From Castanopsis chinensis (Eukaryota > Streptophyta > Magnoliopsida > Fagales > Fagaceae): a stretch of 64,000 nt of DNA. The first letter of the stretch is position 1. Each line of letters begins with the position of its first letter. The stretch lies in NCBI GenBank assembly GCA_032878915.1, contig JAVQMG010000081.1, forward strand, positions 3,844,001-3,908,000, given 5' to 3'. The notes beneath the pieces are model-generated. The model searched no databases and had not been told where the DNA came from. It saw only the letters and a program-made list of their open reading frames with translations. The translations under genes and the position numbers were made by a program. Positions 1-10,654 of this stretch are shown here, in pieces.

Positions 1-22
1 TTGAACTCGTTCCAAATAAAAC

Positions 23-963
23 CTAAGTGAGGTCGTCTAACACCTTTTTCAAAATAAAACAAAACAAAAAACACGTTAGACGACCATAATCAAAAACAAA
101 TCTCGCAAATGAAATGACAAGCGCAAACATACCTTCAAGACAAAGGTTCCCTAACTCTCTTGTGCAGGAAGGGAATGGATCTTTGTCAACCTCAATAGAG
201 CATCCAGCCCAAAAACCAGAGACGAGGAAAAACTCCGTCTTGCACTTCCTATCTGAGGTGACCAAGGATTTTATTAATCTAAAATCTTTCCCTCTGGCTG
301 TAAGCTGATAGAAACTAAGGGATTGGTTAATTTCGAAGGGCTTATAGCAAAAGAGGAACTCGTCCACGGTAAGAGGACGATTCCCCTCAAACACCTCCCT
401 CCACAAAACTTGCATGGCGACAATTAGCCCCCATGCGTTGGGGTTAAACTAACATATACCTAAACCTAACCTAGTAAGTAACTCCCTGGCAAAGGCATTA
501 AGGGGCAATCTCAAACCCCCCCCCCCAAAAGGTAAGCCTCATAAATACCAACACCGAAACGAGGTTGACAACACCACTCCCCACGAACAGGTACCCTAGG
601 ATTCAAATCTTCAGGAATTTGGTACCAAGTCTTAAGAACGTCTAATTTTATCTCGTCCATTCTAAAGGCAATCCCAACAACACAAGTATAAATTACCTCC
701 TCCTTATCTTGATGGGTAGACGAGGAAGCACTTGTGCCAGCCCTAGCCCCGGACTCAGCCCTCGTCCTAAGCTCTTCCTGAAATACCTCTAAGGGAATCC
801 CTAGGACACCAAACGTATACTCGTTTGTGGTATTTCCATCACTACTGCTATTGGTACTACTACCACTGCTATCACTAGAACCACTAAAACTACTAGGGTC
901 TTGGTACTCATCTATGGCTTTGCCAACACTATCGCTAGACGAGGAAAGGACTACCTCAGACAT
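23..963 (-). pseudogene. Antisense ORF of Tat-type gypsy element (putative gypsy-type transposon domain), frameshifted
   Basis: The reading frame starts at 963 with a Ser-rich N-terminus and runs to about 530. It then hits an 11-base G run (minus strand) where the frame shifts, and continues from about 520 to 23. The conserved core after the shift contains LRLPLNAFARELLTRLG and NPNAWGLIVAM, the pattern of the plant 'putative gypsy type transposon' domain (Pfam Transposase_28-like, recalled from memory). It aligns by eye with the + strand ORF at 36078-36593 (PNMFRVLGCVDAL region). The function of these antisense ORFs in Tat/RIRE2/Grande-type elements is unknown. The frame ends at 23 and the C-terminal part would lie further left. 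The homopolymer shift could be a real mutation or an assembly error. Confidence 0.65.
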
Positions 964-1330
964 TCTTAAAGAAAACTTAAAACTTGAGGACGAAGATGGA
1001 GAAAATACCTGAATCTAGACAAAGGGAGGCTATGGACGCAAGAAAATTCTAAATGAGGTGCTAAGATGAGGGATGTCAAAGAAAAAAATTTCAAAAAATG
1101 AGAAGGGTAGCAGAGGAATTTCACTATTTATCGACACTGAACCCTAATACTCGAAGTGACGCGACCAGCCAAAATATGACAAATGGCACGTCCCTCGAAA
1201 AACGATCTAACATGACCAGTCACCAAGTAGATCATGACATGTGGCACCCATAATAGCTGACATAAGGACATGTCCAAAGGGTGACATCAGTAGATGTGCT
1301 TCCTAGACGACCCATAGACAAGGGGGCAAC

Positions 1331-1959
1331 TGATGGGGGATGATAAAATACAACTCCAATTTCGTCAATTGAGGTCGTCTAGGACAAGTAAAGTGCTTGG
1401 ACGAAGCTTTATATGGTCAAAGGTCAACACCATTGCATGTCGTCCAAGGAAACCATTTACCTCGTCCACAAGAAGGTCGTCCGTAAAGGAAGAACCTCTC
1501 TTGTGGACGAAGTACGCATGACTAGAGGGCTTCCGGACGAAGAACCCTTGACGAGCCCTTAACACTTAGGAAAATTCGTAAGTGTGTACAACAACTCCAT
1601 ATCACACGTGAAACTTCTAGTGACCGTTACGCGTGAAAAATGTAACTCCTAAACAGTTGAGGAAGTTATCTTTGAACCCACACATCTCCTCAAATCTAGG
1701 GGAGGTTACAAATCCAATAACTGTTTTTAGGACACTATATAAATGCTTATTCAGACCAAACAAAGGTACGTGATTATTTTTCCTGAAAAGTTGGAACTCC
1801 AAAATAATAGAGAGAAAACTAACTTTGTCATCGGAGGGTTATTAGCTGGCAACCCTGGTCACCTTTGATTGCTGCTCTTTCTTTTTCAGGCCATCAAGAC
1901 AGCCAGTAATCCTTTCTAATCCGAAGCATCCAACTTACTGATTTTTTTTCGCATCATCA
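1331..1959 (+). repeat. LTR of gypsy element (629 bp)
   Basis: Begins TGATGGGGGATG and ends GCATCATCA, i.e. TG...CA. It carries a TATA box (TATATAAA, 1736-1743) in the + orientation, and a polypurine stretch abuts its 5' side. It contains repeated CGTCC/GGACG motifs between about 1375 and 1550. Its right edge is sharp, because base 1960 onward matches 22321 onward. Confidence 0.75.
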
Positions 1960-2784
1960 AAACCTTATTAGGATATATAAAAATGTAAGTATATCTACGT
2001 TTGGTTTAATTAGCAATCTAATAGGCCAATCAAAACCACCTTGTTTTGAAAAGATAGCAATAATTTGATAATTTCCATAAGTTCATAGGCCTAACAGGCT
2101 TGATATTCTTATTTCTCCCAAATAAGGATACTACGAAAGTTGGGAAGACCAAGTCAAGTAAGGTGACTGGACTCTTTATAGAAGATTCACTGATATCCTT
2201 TTAAGCAATATGGGATAGCTTGCCTTTAAAGCGATCCAGTTACAAAAACTTTGGTATTTGTTTGGGGAAATATTTAGGCCCAAAGTTTGGTGAATTGTAT
2301 TGAGAGTGGCGTTCGATACTTTAGTGACTGGGCTTCGTAAATCAGGCCTGCTAATGGTGAAAATTTGAGGCCTGGGACCATTGAGTTTGAGAAAATTAAT
2401 AAATACAACTTTTCTACTACAATTTTTGTTACAACTTTGATTTGGTCAACTGTAAGTGAACAAGAAAAATAAATATATTTATGTAAAAATGATTGGTAAC
2501 TACTTATAATTTGTCATATTAAAATTGTAAAGAATAGGTTTTCATGAATCTGTCCCAGCCAATTATTCTTTGTCCAAGACCAATGCGTTATGCAGGAGAA
2601 AATAACCAATTTGGTATATATCCCTACCTTGATCATGCAGGATCGATTTTGGTTCCTTGAGACCATTTCACTCAATGAATCTAAATAAAACCAAGCCAAT
2701 CATAAACACAATTAGCTAGGGACATCACCTTGAAATAAGTTGTTAGTGTGTTACGTACGTGTAATATACATTCATGCACGTACG

Positions 2785-3110
2785 CTCTTTGTTTTAAAGT
2801 CACGGACTCGGTGTAGGTTGAAAGACTACAAATGTGATAAGTAATGCCCTAACTATGCTTTTTAAATCAAGAAGCTGTTGCAATAAGACTGTAGAAGCTA
2901 AGCTAAGAATGTTTCTGCAACTATTTGATAGTGATTTGGTTGTTCAGCAATATATACATTACACTCTTTGTTTTGAACTCACGGTGTAGATTGAAAGTCC
3001 GTGAAAATGTGAGTATAATTGATTTTGCTTGCTTTTGAAAATAAGAAGCTATACCAAAGTATGACTCTCTAAACAAGCTAAGAATGTTCTCCAACTATTT
3101 GATGGTGTAC
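2785..3110 (+). repeat. Two-copy internal repeat, ~178-bp period
   Basis: Two adjacent diverged units start at 2785 and 2963, sharing CTCTTTGTTTT, the CACGG..GTGTAG segment, AAGAAGCT and a shared GCTAAGAATGTT..CAACTATTTGAT end. The same pair is present at 23157-23450 in copy B, where the first unit has lost about 27 bp between short GTA repeats. No coding content was recognised. Confidence 0.6.
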
Positions 3111-3135
3111 CATAACGTGTTTAGTGTTTATTCAT

Positions 3136-3137
<2 letters not shown>

Positions 3138-3177
<40 letters not shown>
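3138..3177 (+). repeat. (GA)20 microsatellite
   Basis: Forty bases of uninterrupted GA. The orthologous run in copy B (23482-23508) is about 27 bases, so the locus changed length after duplication. It lies about 65 bp upstream of the candidate TATA box of the DUF247-A leader. Confidence 0.95.
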
Positions 3178-3179
<2 letters not shown>

Positions 3180-3242
3180 CACAAAAACTATAAGCGTATA
3201 AATAGGATTGCAAGAAGAGAGATCACCCACGAAAGACTCAAT

Positions 3243-3250
3243 TATATAAG
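3243..3250 (+). promoter_or_regulatory. Candidate TATA box of DUF247-A leader
   Basis: TATATAAG is conserved in copy B (23575-23582). About 78 bp downstream is a good splice donor (TTG|GTAAGA at 3327/3328). An acceptor (CATTAG|GAAAA) lies at 4242, just before the coding region. Together these suggest a short non-coding first exon and a 915-bp leader intron (3328-4242), as also inferred for DUF247-D. This is inference only, without transcript evidence. Confidence 0.4.
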
Positions 3251-4307
3251 AGCTTATTTACTATTTACGAGGTGCTCTCAACTCTCTAGGGTAAAAGCTT
3301 TTCGTTATTTCCGGGCCTCTTTGCTTGGTAAGACTTGGGTCTGTTATTGAGATTTAAAATTTCTATTAATTTTCCTTTTCTTCGGATGATAATGATATTA
3401 ACTACAAAATTTTTATCATTATATACCTTTAGCGTAGTGATCACTCCACAAGTCTAAATTTTTGTTCGGTGAGGGGGGATAAGAGACATGGTTCATGTCT
3501 CTAGGAGATCCTATGTTGAATAAAAAATAAAATAAAATAAAATAAAATAAACCTACAAAATTAAAGAATCTCTGAAACCTAACAAAAAGGTTCAAAATAT
3601 TATTTCTCTTTCACCAAGGTTTACTATTGTCCTCAGGGTTTACCTTCCTTTTTACACTGAAACTAACACTATTCTAAAATGGTCATGTGTTCATCTTGTA
3701 TCCCATCTTGTGTTATGCATAAGAAGGTAGTTGCTCACCGTTATCAAAAATATTATGTGTTCTCGATTGTATAATTGAATATCTTATTTTGAGTGGGGCT
3801 TACTCTAATGAATTTTTAAAAAATTCCCAAAAAGGAGCAAAAGATGGTATCATTATTAAAGCTATTGGTTCCATTATGAAGACAATCCACTTACTAACAC
3901 ACCTAGACTCACACTTAATTTTACAACATGCTTAGCTATCAACTTTTGATTGGATTTCAAGACTTACACATGAAACTACCATGAATACTTGCTGGGGAAA
4001 AAAAAAAAAAAAAGGTGTTCCAATTACAAGATAACACTTTATATTATGGATTTGGGTCTATAGTTAGATGTGTTCCTAGAATTATTCTTGTAATGGTTAA
4101 GAATTGTGTAATTTAATAGCATTACCTGGTTTTCTTTATTAGGAGAATAGGTTTGGAATCTCCCCTCCTCATTCATTATAAAAATTGAGTTAGATTAAAA
4201 AAAAATTATCATAGTGCATGTGATTATTCTGCTTGTCATTAGGAAAAAAAAAAGGAACTTGGCAATACGCTGCTAGTACTGTTGCTGGTTCACTTAAAAA
4301 TAATCGT

Positions 4308-5686
4308 ATGCGCAAAGAGCTGAGCATTGACATTCCAATAGTCATGGAAAATGATCTTATGTGCCATGAGTCGATCATTGATGTTTCACTAGCCATGGAG
4401 CCAGCTTGGTGGCCCGAGTGTTGCATCTACAGGGCCCCCAAGAAACTTCGCGAGGTAAATAAAGAGGCCTACACTCCAAAGCTAATATCAATAGGCCCAT
4501 TTCACTATGGTGGAAAAGAACCAAGAGACAAGGATGGTGAAAGGGAACAAAGGGAAATGGAAAAGCTAAAAGTGGGTTACTTAAAGAATTTTGTAATCGA
4601 ACTAGGAAATCCCAAAAGGAAATAGTTAGGATCATTGAAGAAAACGAAGAAAAGATTCGCCGTTGTTACTCAGAAAGCTTTGATATTTGCCATGAAGATT
4701 TCGTGAAAATGGTTCTATTGGATTCAACATTTATCATTGAGCTCTTCTTGAGGAGTTACATGGAAGAAGAATATGAAAATGATTATATATTAAGTAAACC
4801 ATGGCTAAAGCTAGGCATAAGTCATGACTTGATATTACTTGAGAATCAGCTTCCATTTTTTATCCTAAAAGAGTTACACAATCAATTTTCCAGGTCTGAA
4901 GAAAACAATAATATTTCCTTCCATTAGCTTGCATGTAAGTTTTTTCATCTCACTGACAAGAAATTGCTCGAGAAGGAAATAAAACATTTCACTGATTTGA
5001 TCAGATATTTCTATTATCCATCTACCCTTAAAAGTGGAAATGGCATCATTTCTGATCTACATAGTGCAACAGAGTTGTACGAGGCAGGAGTGATATTCAG
5101 AACAAGTGAAAAGGGAAGAATGTTGCTTGACATTCAATTCCCAAACATGCCATTGAAAAGATGTCCATGCTTCAATTGCTCATGGCTCTTAAATTGCTTA
5201 CCATGCATGAAGTGCTTTCCTTGCTTGGAAGGAACTCAAACTTTCCTGTGTGTTCCTCAGTTTTTGGTAGAAGACAAAACTGAAGGCCATTTCCGAAACC
5301 TCATAGCCCTGGAGCAATGTCATTATCCATCTGAAGCTTACATATGTAATTATATATGTCTCTTGGATTATCTTATCAACACAAGAGAAGACGTGGAGTT
5401 GCTCGTTGACAAAAAAATTATAATTAACATGTTAGGCAGCAATGAAGCAATTGCCACAATGGTAAACAAACTTGGACTTGAAATTGTGGAAACGGGTTCC
5501 TGCTACTTTAGTCTCGCTCAAGACCTTAACAAGCACTATGACGAATGTTGCAATCGTAATATGGGAAACTTGAGAAGTAGCTATTTCTCCAATCTTTGGA
5601 GAGGTACTGCAACTATTATTGGTCTTATAGTCCTGGGGTTCACTCTTTGGAATTTCATAAGGCCTTACGTATACGTACGTCATTAA
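4308..5686 (+). pseudogene. DUF247 (UPF0481) gene copy A, disrupted
   Basis: DUF247 proteins are a large plant family, usually with one C-terminal membrane segment. In grasses some members are linked to the S and Z self-incompatibility loci, but the general biochemical role is unknown. Seen here: the family hallmarks PECCIYRAPKKLR and YTPKLISIGPFHYGG near the N-terminus, SHDLILLENQLPFFILKEL in the middle, FRNLIALEQCHYP, and a C-terminal hydrophobic segment (about TATIIGLIVLGFTLWNF) close to the stop at 5684-5686. Breaks relative to copy B: a 1-base deletion in an A run near 4587 (frameshift) and a TAG at 4925-4927. I chose the ATG at 4308 because the sequence upstream, where copy C has its ATG, reads ACG here. 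Full length would be about 459 residues, normal for the family. Almost certainly non-functional. Confidence 0.9.
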
Positions 5687-7854
5687 AAAGATTGAAAACA
5701 TAAGTTGTGATCGGCATCTGTTGGAGTGTATTGGGTTTGGTTTACATGTTATGAATTGCTTCTGAGATTGTCATTTTTTTATCCTATGATACCCTTTTGT
5801 TCCTAATTACCATATAATTGAGTACGTATATTAGTCAATAGTGTTTTATCTACTGTTATTTCACTTTACTACTGCAAGCTAATAATAATATCATTGTTTC
5901 TTGTAAGGTTAATGCCTACTATTGATTATTCTTTTAAGAATAACTAGCCAATGTTTGGTGTGTTGTACATGTATGTTATCAGTTCATTTTGAAATTTTTA
6001 ATAAGAAATTATTTCTTTGACTTATTTTAATAAGAACCCTTTTTGAAATTTATAAATCACACATTCTAACTTTGCCAAAATTCAATTTAGTCATGCAACT
6101 TCTGATTTTTCATTTTTATAACTTCTTCCATTTTTAACAGTCATTTTGTCTTATTCCATTCCAATATGCTGTTACCCCTTATATTCTCGCAGAATTTATA
6201 ACCTGGCAATTAAAGAATAGAGCTTCATTTTAAAAAGTAATGAAAAATGTTAATAAGTTAATTGAAAAGGCAAATACAAAAGGAATTTAACTAAAAATTG
6301 GAAAATGTATCAACGGAGAAGAGATTGCGTGTAGAATGGATCAAAGGGGATAGGGTTCCTCTACAAATCATTCAAGCTTAACGAAATTTTATTGCTAGTT
6401 TTTAGATTTCCAAACGATGTAGTTTTAGGGGAACTTAATAGAAACCCACTTAATAGAGTAGATATAAGGACTACATTGATAAAATTTTAAAGTTATAGGA
6501 CCGAAATGAATAAATCAAAAGTTATATGAGTAAATTGATATTTAGATAAATTTTAAGGGTTTAATTTGTAATTTGGCTGCTCATATATAATACTCATTAG
6601 GTGTAATAATAATTTAGGAATTGATTTCTATTACATCACAGGTCACTGAACCTGAAATAGAGGTTTTTATTTTTTAAGATTGATATAGTTAAGAATATGA
6701 ATGTATTTCTTATGTGGATAGACAAGTATTTTATTCTTTTACTAACTTAAGCACACTTTTTTTTTAATTATCAATTTCATTTGTTATTATATATTCCCTG
6801 TCTTATAAAATCCCACTTTTTAAGAGTACATAATTTAATGCACTATCATGTACATAAAAATGTACAAGTTTCTAAAAGTACTTTCCTTTATTTAAACTTT
6901 AGTGACAGAGGGGTAACTGCTTTATACATGAGAAATGTCATGTCCACAAAACTTTCATAATAAATTATAATTGGCAAATTATTGCTGGCTATTATGGATG
7001 GGCAAAAAAGTAATTTAAGTTATGAATTTAAATTAGTGCCAATCACAATTTACCACTTATAATTTATTGTAAAAATGTTGTTAACGTAAAAATTTTCCAA
7101 TTTGAATAAGTAAAAAGTGTACACTAGGAAATTTATTTATTGAATTTTCAAAGATGACTTTATTTTGGGATGTTCCAAAATGGAATAGAGGATTTAGTAT
7201 GGACTAGTATAGAGAGTATCTTTTCTTTCCCTTCTGCTTTGATTTTGTTTTCATTATTGTTAAAGTAGCGTAAATTTATGTTATGTCTCAATTTTTTTTT
7301 TAGTGAATATGTATTTTGACCTATCCATCTTGAATTAAATTTTCTTCTTAAACTATTCTTACTTCCAAACGTTCAAAACAATTATATATAAATTAATAGA
7401 TCTCATCTATAAAATGTTTAAATTTAAGAATTTTTGCAATTTAAAATTATGCATAAAAAGTGAGTTTAAAGATCGAATAATAAATAAAATTTGATTGACA
7501 TGAAATTTGACATATGTGTTAACAATTTAGTAAATATGTAGCCTAACGGTGAAATTTTCAAAATATTATTTCAATTAAAATTTATTAGTATGTGCAACAT
7601 TAAGAGTTAGCCAATATCATGCATAATACATGGTTCATTTTGAAACATATTGCTAGAAATTATATTATGTCACATGTGCAATACTTATTTATGTTATAAT
7701 ATTTAGGGAATCAACTTTAATCATATACATGTAATTAGAAGAGAGAATCAAGAATATGAACTATTGCTTAAGTGAATTGATAAATACTGAAGTATTTTCA
7801 CTAATTTAAGTCTATAATTATCTATATATTTTTGACTGAGTGTAAGTAACTTTT
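5687..7854. other. AT-rich intergenic DNA, no gene seen
   Basis: The first ~1 kb is shared with copy B (33324-34306). Positions 6707-7668 have no counterpart in copy B, where about 40 unrelated bases stand in their place, so this is an indel between the copies. I see no coding frame, TE terminus or structural RNA in it. Confidence 0.6.
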
Positions 7855-8078
7855 AAGTCCGTTGTTGCGTGCTGGGAGTTGGAGGAACAGTTCTGCCTCT
7901 CCTCGGTAATGTGCCGAGGAGCCTATGCCCATGCTTTCCTTTTGTTTTCTGAGAGAGTCTTTCTTTCCTTAAGAAAGTTCGGCCCCCTCCTTTTGTCCAT
8001 CCACGTCTATTTATACCCATTCCTTGGTTATATTTATTTTTGGAAACGCTCCATGCCTATCTGTCCTTCATTTTTGCT
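7855..8078. repeat. Copy-A-specific insertion, LTR-fragment-like
   Basis: About 224 bp absent from copy B, which runs directly from TAACTTTT into GCCAAGAATG. It is more GC-rich than its surroundings and carries CTCCTCGGTAATGTGCCGAGGAG, a near-palindrome. Similar CCGAGGA motifs occur in the gypsy LTR at 34772-35589. A retroelement fragment is a guess. No clear target duplication was seen. Confidence 0.4.
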
Positions 8079-9899
8079 TTGCCAAGAATGTCATATTCCA
8101 AATCAATTGTTTTTTGCGAAGAGTCTTGTATCTCAATTAGCATTTCTTGATATTTCCTACAAGAAGATATCCACGATTCAAATTCCCCCTCCTCCATTAT
8201 AAATATCAAATAAAAAATCAATTATTTCTTCAATAATTATTAGAAAAGTAATATAAAAAAATTCATTTTACTCAAATAATTAGTACTTTACCCCCTACAA
8301 ATACTTAAGACATTAAAATAAATGCATTTACATTATGAATACTTTGTTTAATCACATAGAAAAAATTTAGGCAAGTATATTGCAAGTTCATATATATTTT
8401 TAAAGTAAAAATTTAGGAAATGTAAATTTTTAATATTAATATAGTTAAAAATAGTTTTATCATTATTTTGGTCCATGTTTATCTTATTTATCAAAATGGT
8501 CGCTAATGTTTCAAATGTGTCAATTTAATCTCTAACCATTTGATATTGGATTGAAATAGTTCTTATCGTTAAGTAGCAGATGAATAATACTATAAAAACT
8601 AAATCAAAATTTCAAATTAAATGATCAAACCCATGTGGCATGGGAATTGGAGAAAAGATCAAACCTCTGGGTGCCAAATTAATTACATTTTAGTAGGGAA
8701 GAATTTGTTTGAGATTTGGTTCTGTTTAAAGAAAGTGTGACTTAATATGATAGTGCCTAATCTTTTATTTGTAAAAATCTATTATTGTTGGAGGGCACGT
8801 GTACACCACTTATTAGTGATTAAATTTAATTATCTTACGAAGATGGTTGACTCATGTGACACTTGACTGACTGGTGAATGTGCTACATGCGTTAACCAGG
8901 GCAACAGGAAATCCTATTCCCAAGAGGAAAAAGATATGTCAAAATGGCAAATATTATTGGTTTGCTTTTGCTTAATGATAAAAGTTAAAAACTAAGGCAA
9001 TAATGCAATGATTATATATAAAAAAAAGAAGGCAATAAAGCAATGCAATTTCCATTACACCAGTGTCACCATCATGGTTGATGATTTGAGAAAGCCATTT
9101 GGCATCATAATATATTAATTATTAAATGGGAGTGATTTCCATCTCAATCTACATCATACATATGGTAGATGATATGCTCGATCACAAGCAGCCAAAATAT
9201 GGTGGGTCTCTTTTGAAATCCTTTTATTTGTTTTGGTCTTGTCTCATTCCTTGTATTTTGATGATTCTGGAATGCACACTGTTATGCTAATACTACTTTT
9301 GTAACTTTATTATACTTGTACTAAGCTAAAGGGCACTTTCTTTCACTTTTACTAAATGTAATATCATTTTTCAAATTATAAAAAAAAAAAAGTCACTAGT
9401 CTGATTCATTTTCCACATTTATAAAATGTCAATAAAATTGAGTTAATAATTGTTACACTGTGATTAGAGTCACGTTGAGACAAATTGTTACCTAACTATG
9501 ATAAAGATAAAAAATCATCAGTCAAATATGATATTTGTCTATGTTCAATGAAACTGTCATTTGATCCTTATCCTTACCAATTAGTTTAAGTACACAGTCT
9601 TGAACTTGAACCTTTCCCATTAGTGCATGTCAATTCGTTTAGTGTTGAAAACTCGAAATTCCCAATGAAAATTTGACTATAGGGCTAATCATGCAATGCT
9701 TTACCATGATACCAGGTGAATGTGCAGGTCTATTGGTTTTCAGAAAACCCCTTTATCTTTGCCTGCATACAACGTGGGGAACACATGGAATATTTTTGCC
9801 CCTCCTTTTTGCAAAAGCACAATGTGACGTGTGTTTCAATTTCATCATCATTATTCATTCGGCAAAAACCAAAAAATAGAAAAGTAAGGAAAGACTTCA
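8079..9899. other. Intergenic DNA shared with copy B, no gene seen
   Basis: Matches 34540-34771 and then 52620-54165, interrupted in copy B by the gypsy insertion (empty site ACATT at 8310-8314). Short open frames around 9673-9910 are not conserved in frame between the two copies, so they are not taken as genes. Confidence 0.7.
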
Positions 9900-10154
9900 C
9901 ATGGTTTTGAAATTCGGACCGTTCATTGAACCGTAAAAGGGAGAGGTTCAAGGTTTTTAAGGTCCAACCGAGATCGAACCGAGGTCGAACCGTGATGACG
10001 TCATAATTAATTTAATAATTATTTTAAATATATATAAAAATATTAAATTAATAAAAAATAGAAAATTAACTAAAATAGTCTAATTCATTTAGAGATCTAT
10101 CTTTCAAATATTTTTTTATAGCATAACTTTCACAAGAAAAATAAAAAATGTCAA

Positions 10155-10504
10155 ATCCTTAACAAACATAAACATGAATTACTCAATTAATCCATAAATC
10201 TGTCAAAGTAAAAATGCATAAACAACTACAAGTCTCCGACTTGCACATTGTCTTTTACAAAAGTACATAAATCATCAAAGTTGCATAAACAACTACAAGT
10301 CTCCGACTTGCATAAACAACATCAAAGTTGCATAAACAAATCCTTAGCAAACATAAACATGAATTACTCAATTAATCCATAAACCTGTCAAAGTAAAAAT
10401 GCATAAACAACTACAAGTCTCCGACTTGCACATTGTCTCTTACAAAAATACATAAACCATCAAAGTTGCATAAACAACTACAAGTCTCCGACTTGCATAA
10501 ACAA
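10155..10504 (+). repeat. 175-bp tandem repeat (2 copies) with nested 28-bp motif, inside hAT-1
   Basis: The second copy begins 175 bp after the first (anchor AACATGAATT at 10171 and 10346). Within the region a motif containing CAAGTCTCCGACTTG recurs about five times, to about 10560. The motif is itself an inverted repeat (CAAGTC/GACTTG). It lies downstream of the transposase stop codon. Confidence 0.75.
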
Positions 10505-10654
10505 CATCAAAGTTCCATAAATCATCAAAATGCATAAATAACTACAAGTCTCTGACTTGCATAAACAACCAAATTACACATTGTCTTACAAAAAGATAGA
10601 AATTATCTCTAAAATCCAAATTCAAAGTTCAAAGTTCAAACAGAATTATTATCA

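Larger units (their letters stand above)
1..1959 (+). mobile_element. Ty3/gypsy (Tat-like) retrotransposon, 3' end only
   Basis: Seen: a complete LTR at 1331-1959 preceded by a polypurine stretch (AAGGGGGCAAC) and, further inside, a coding region on the opposite strand (23-963). This matches the architecture of the full-length gypsy element at 34772-52619, where an antisense ORF lies next to the 3' LTR. I therefore read this as the 3' end of a + strand element whose gag-pol lies left of the window. Direct flank starts at 1960, where homology to 22321 begins. The target-site duplication cannot be checked because the other end is outside the window. Confidence 0.75.

Noticed and set aside
3084..3350. 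88-codon open frame across the GA microsatellite (and its copy at 23443-23682)
   Set aside because: The frame is kept open by the (GA)n run (Arg-Glu repeats) and lies in the inferred promoter/leader. No family resemblance.
4308..5686. Calling the DUF247 genes self-incompatibility determinants
   Set aside because: That role is established for particular grass members only. Nothing in this sequence supports it here.
9673..9910. Short open frames near 9.7-9.9 kb and their counterparts at 53966-54192
   Set aside because: The two duplication copies differ by indels that change frame, so there is no coding conservation.
10155..10560. CRISPR-like appearance of repeated 28-bp motif
   Set aside because: Plant nuclear transposon, irregular spacing, spacers not unique, no cas genes. 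It is a tandem duplication inside hAT-1.
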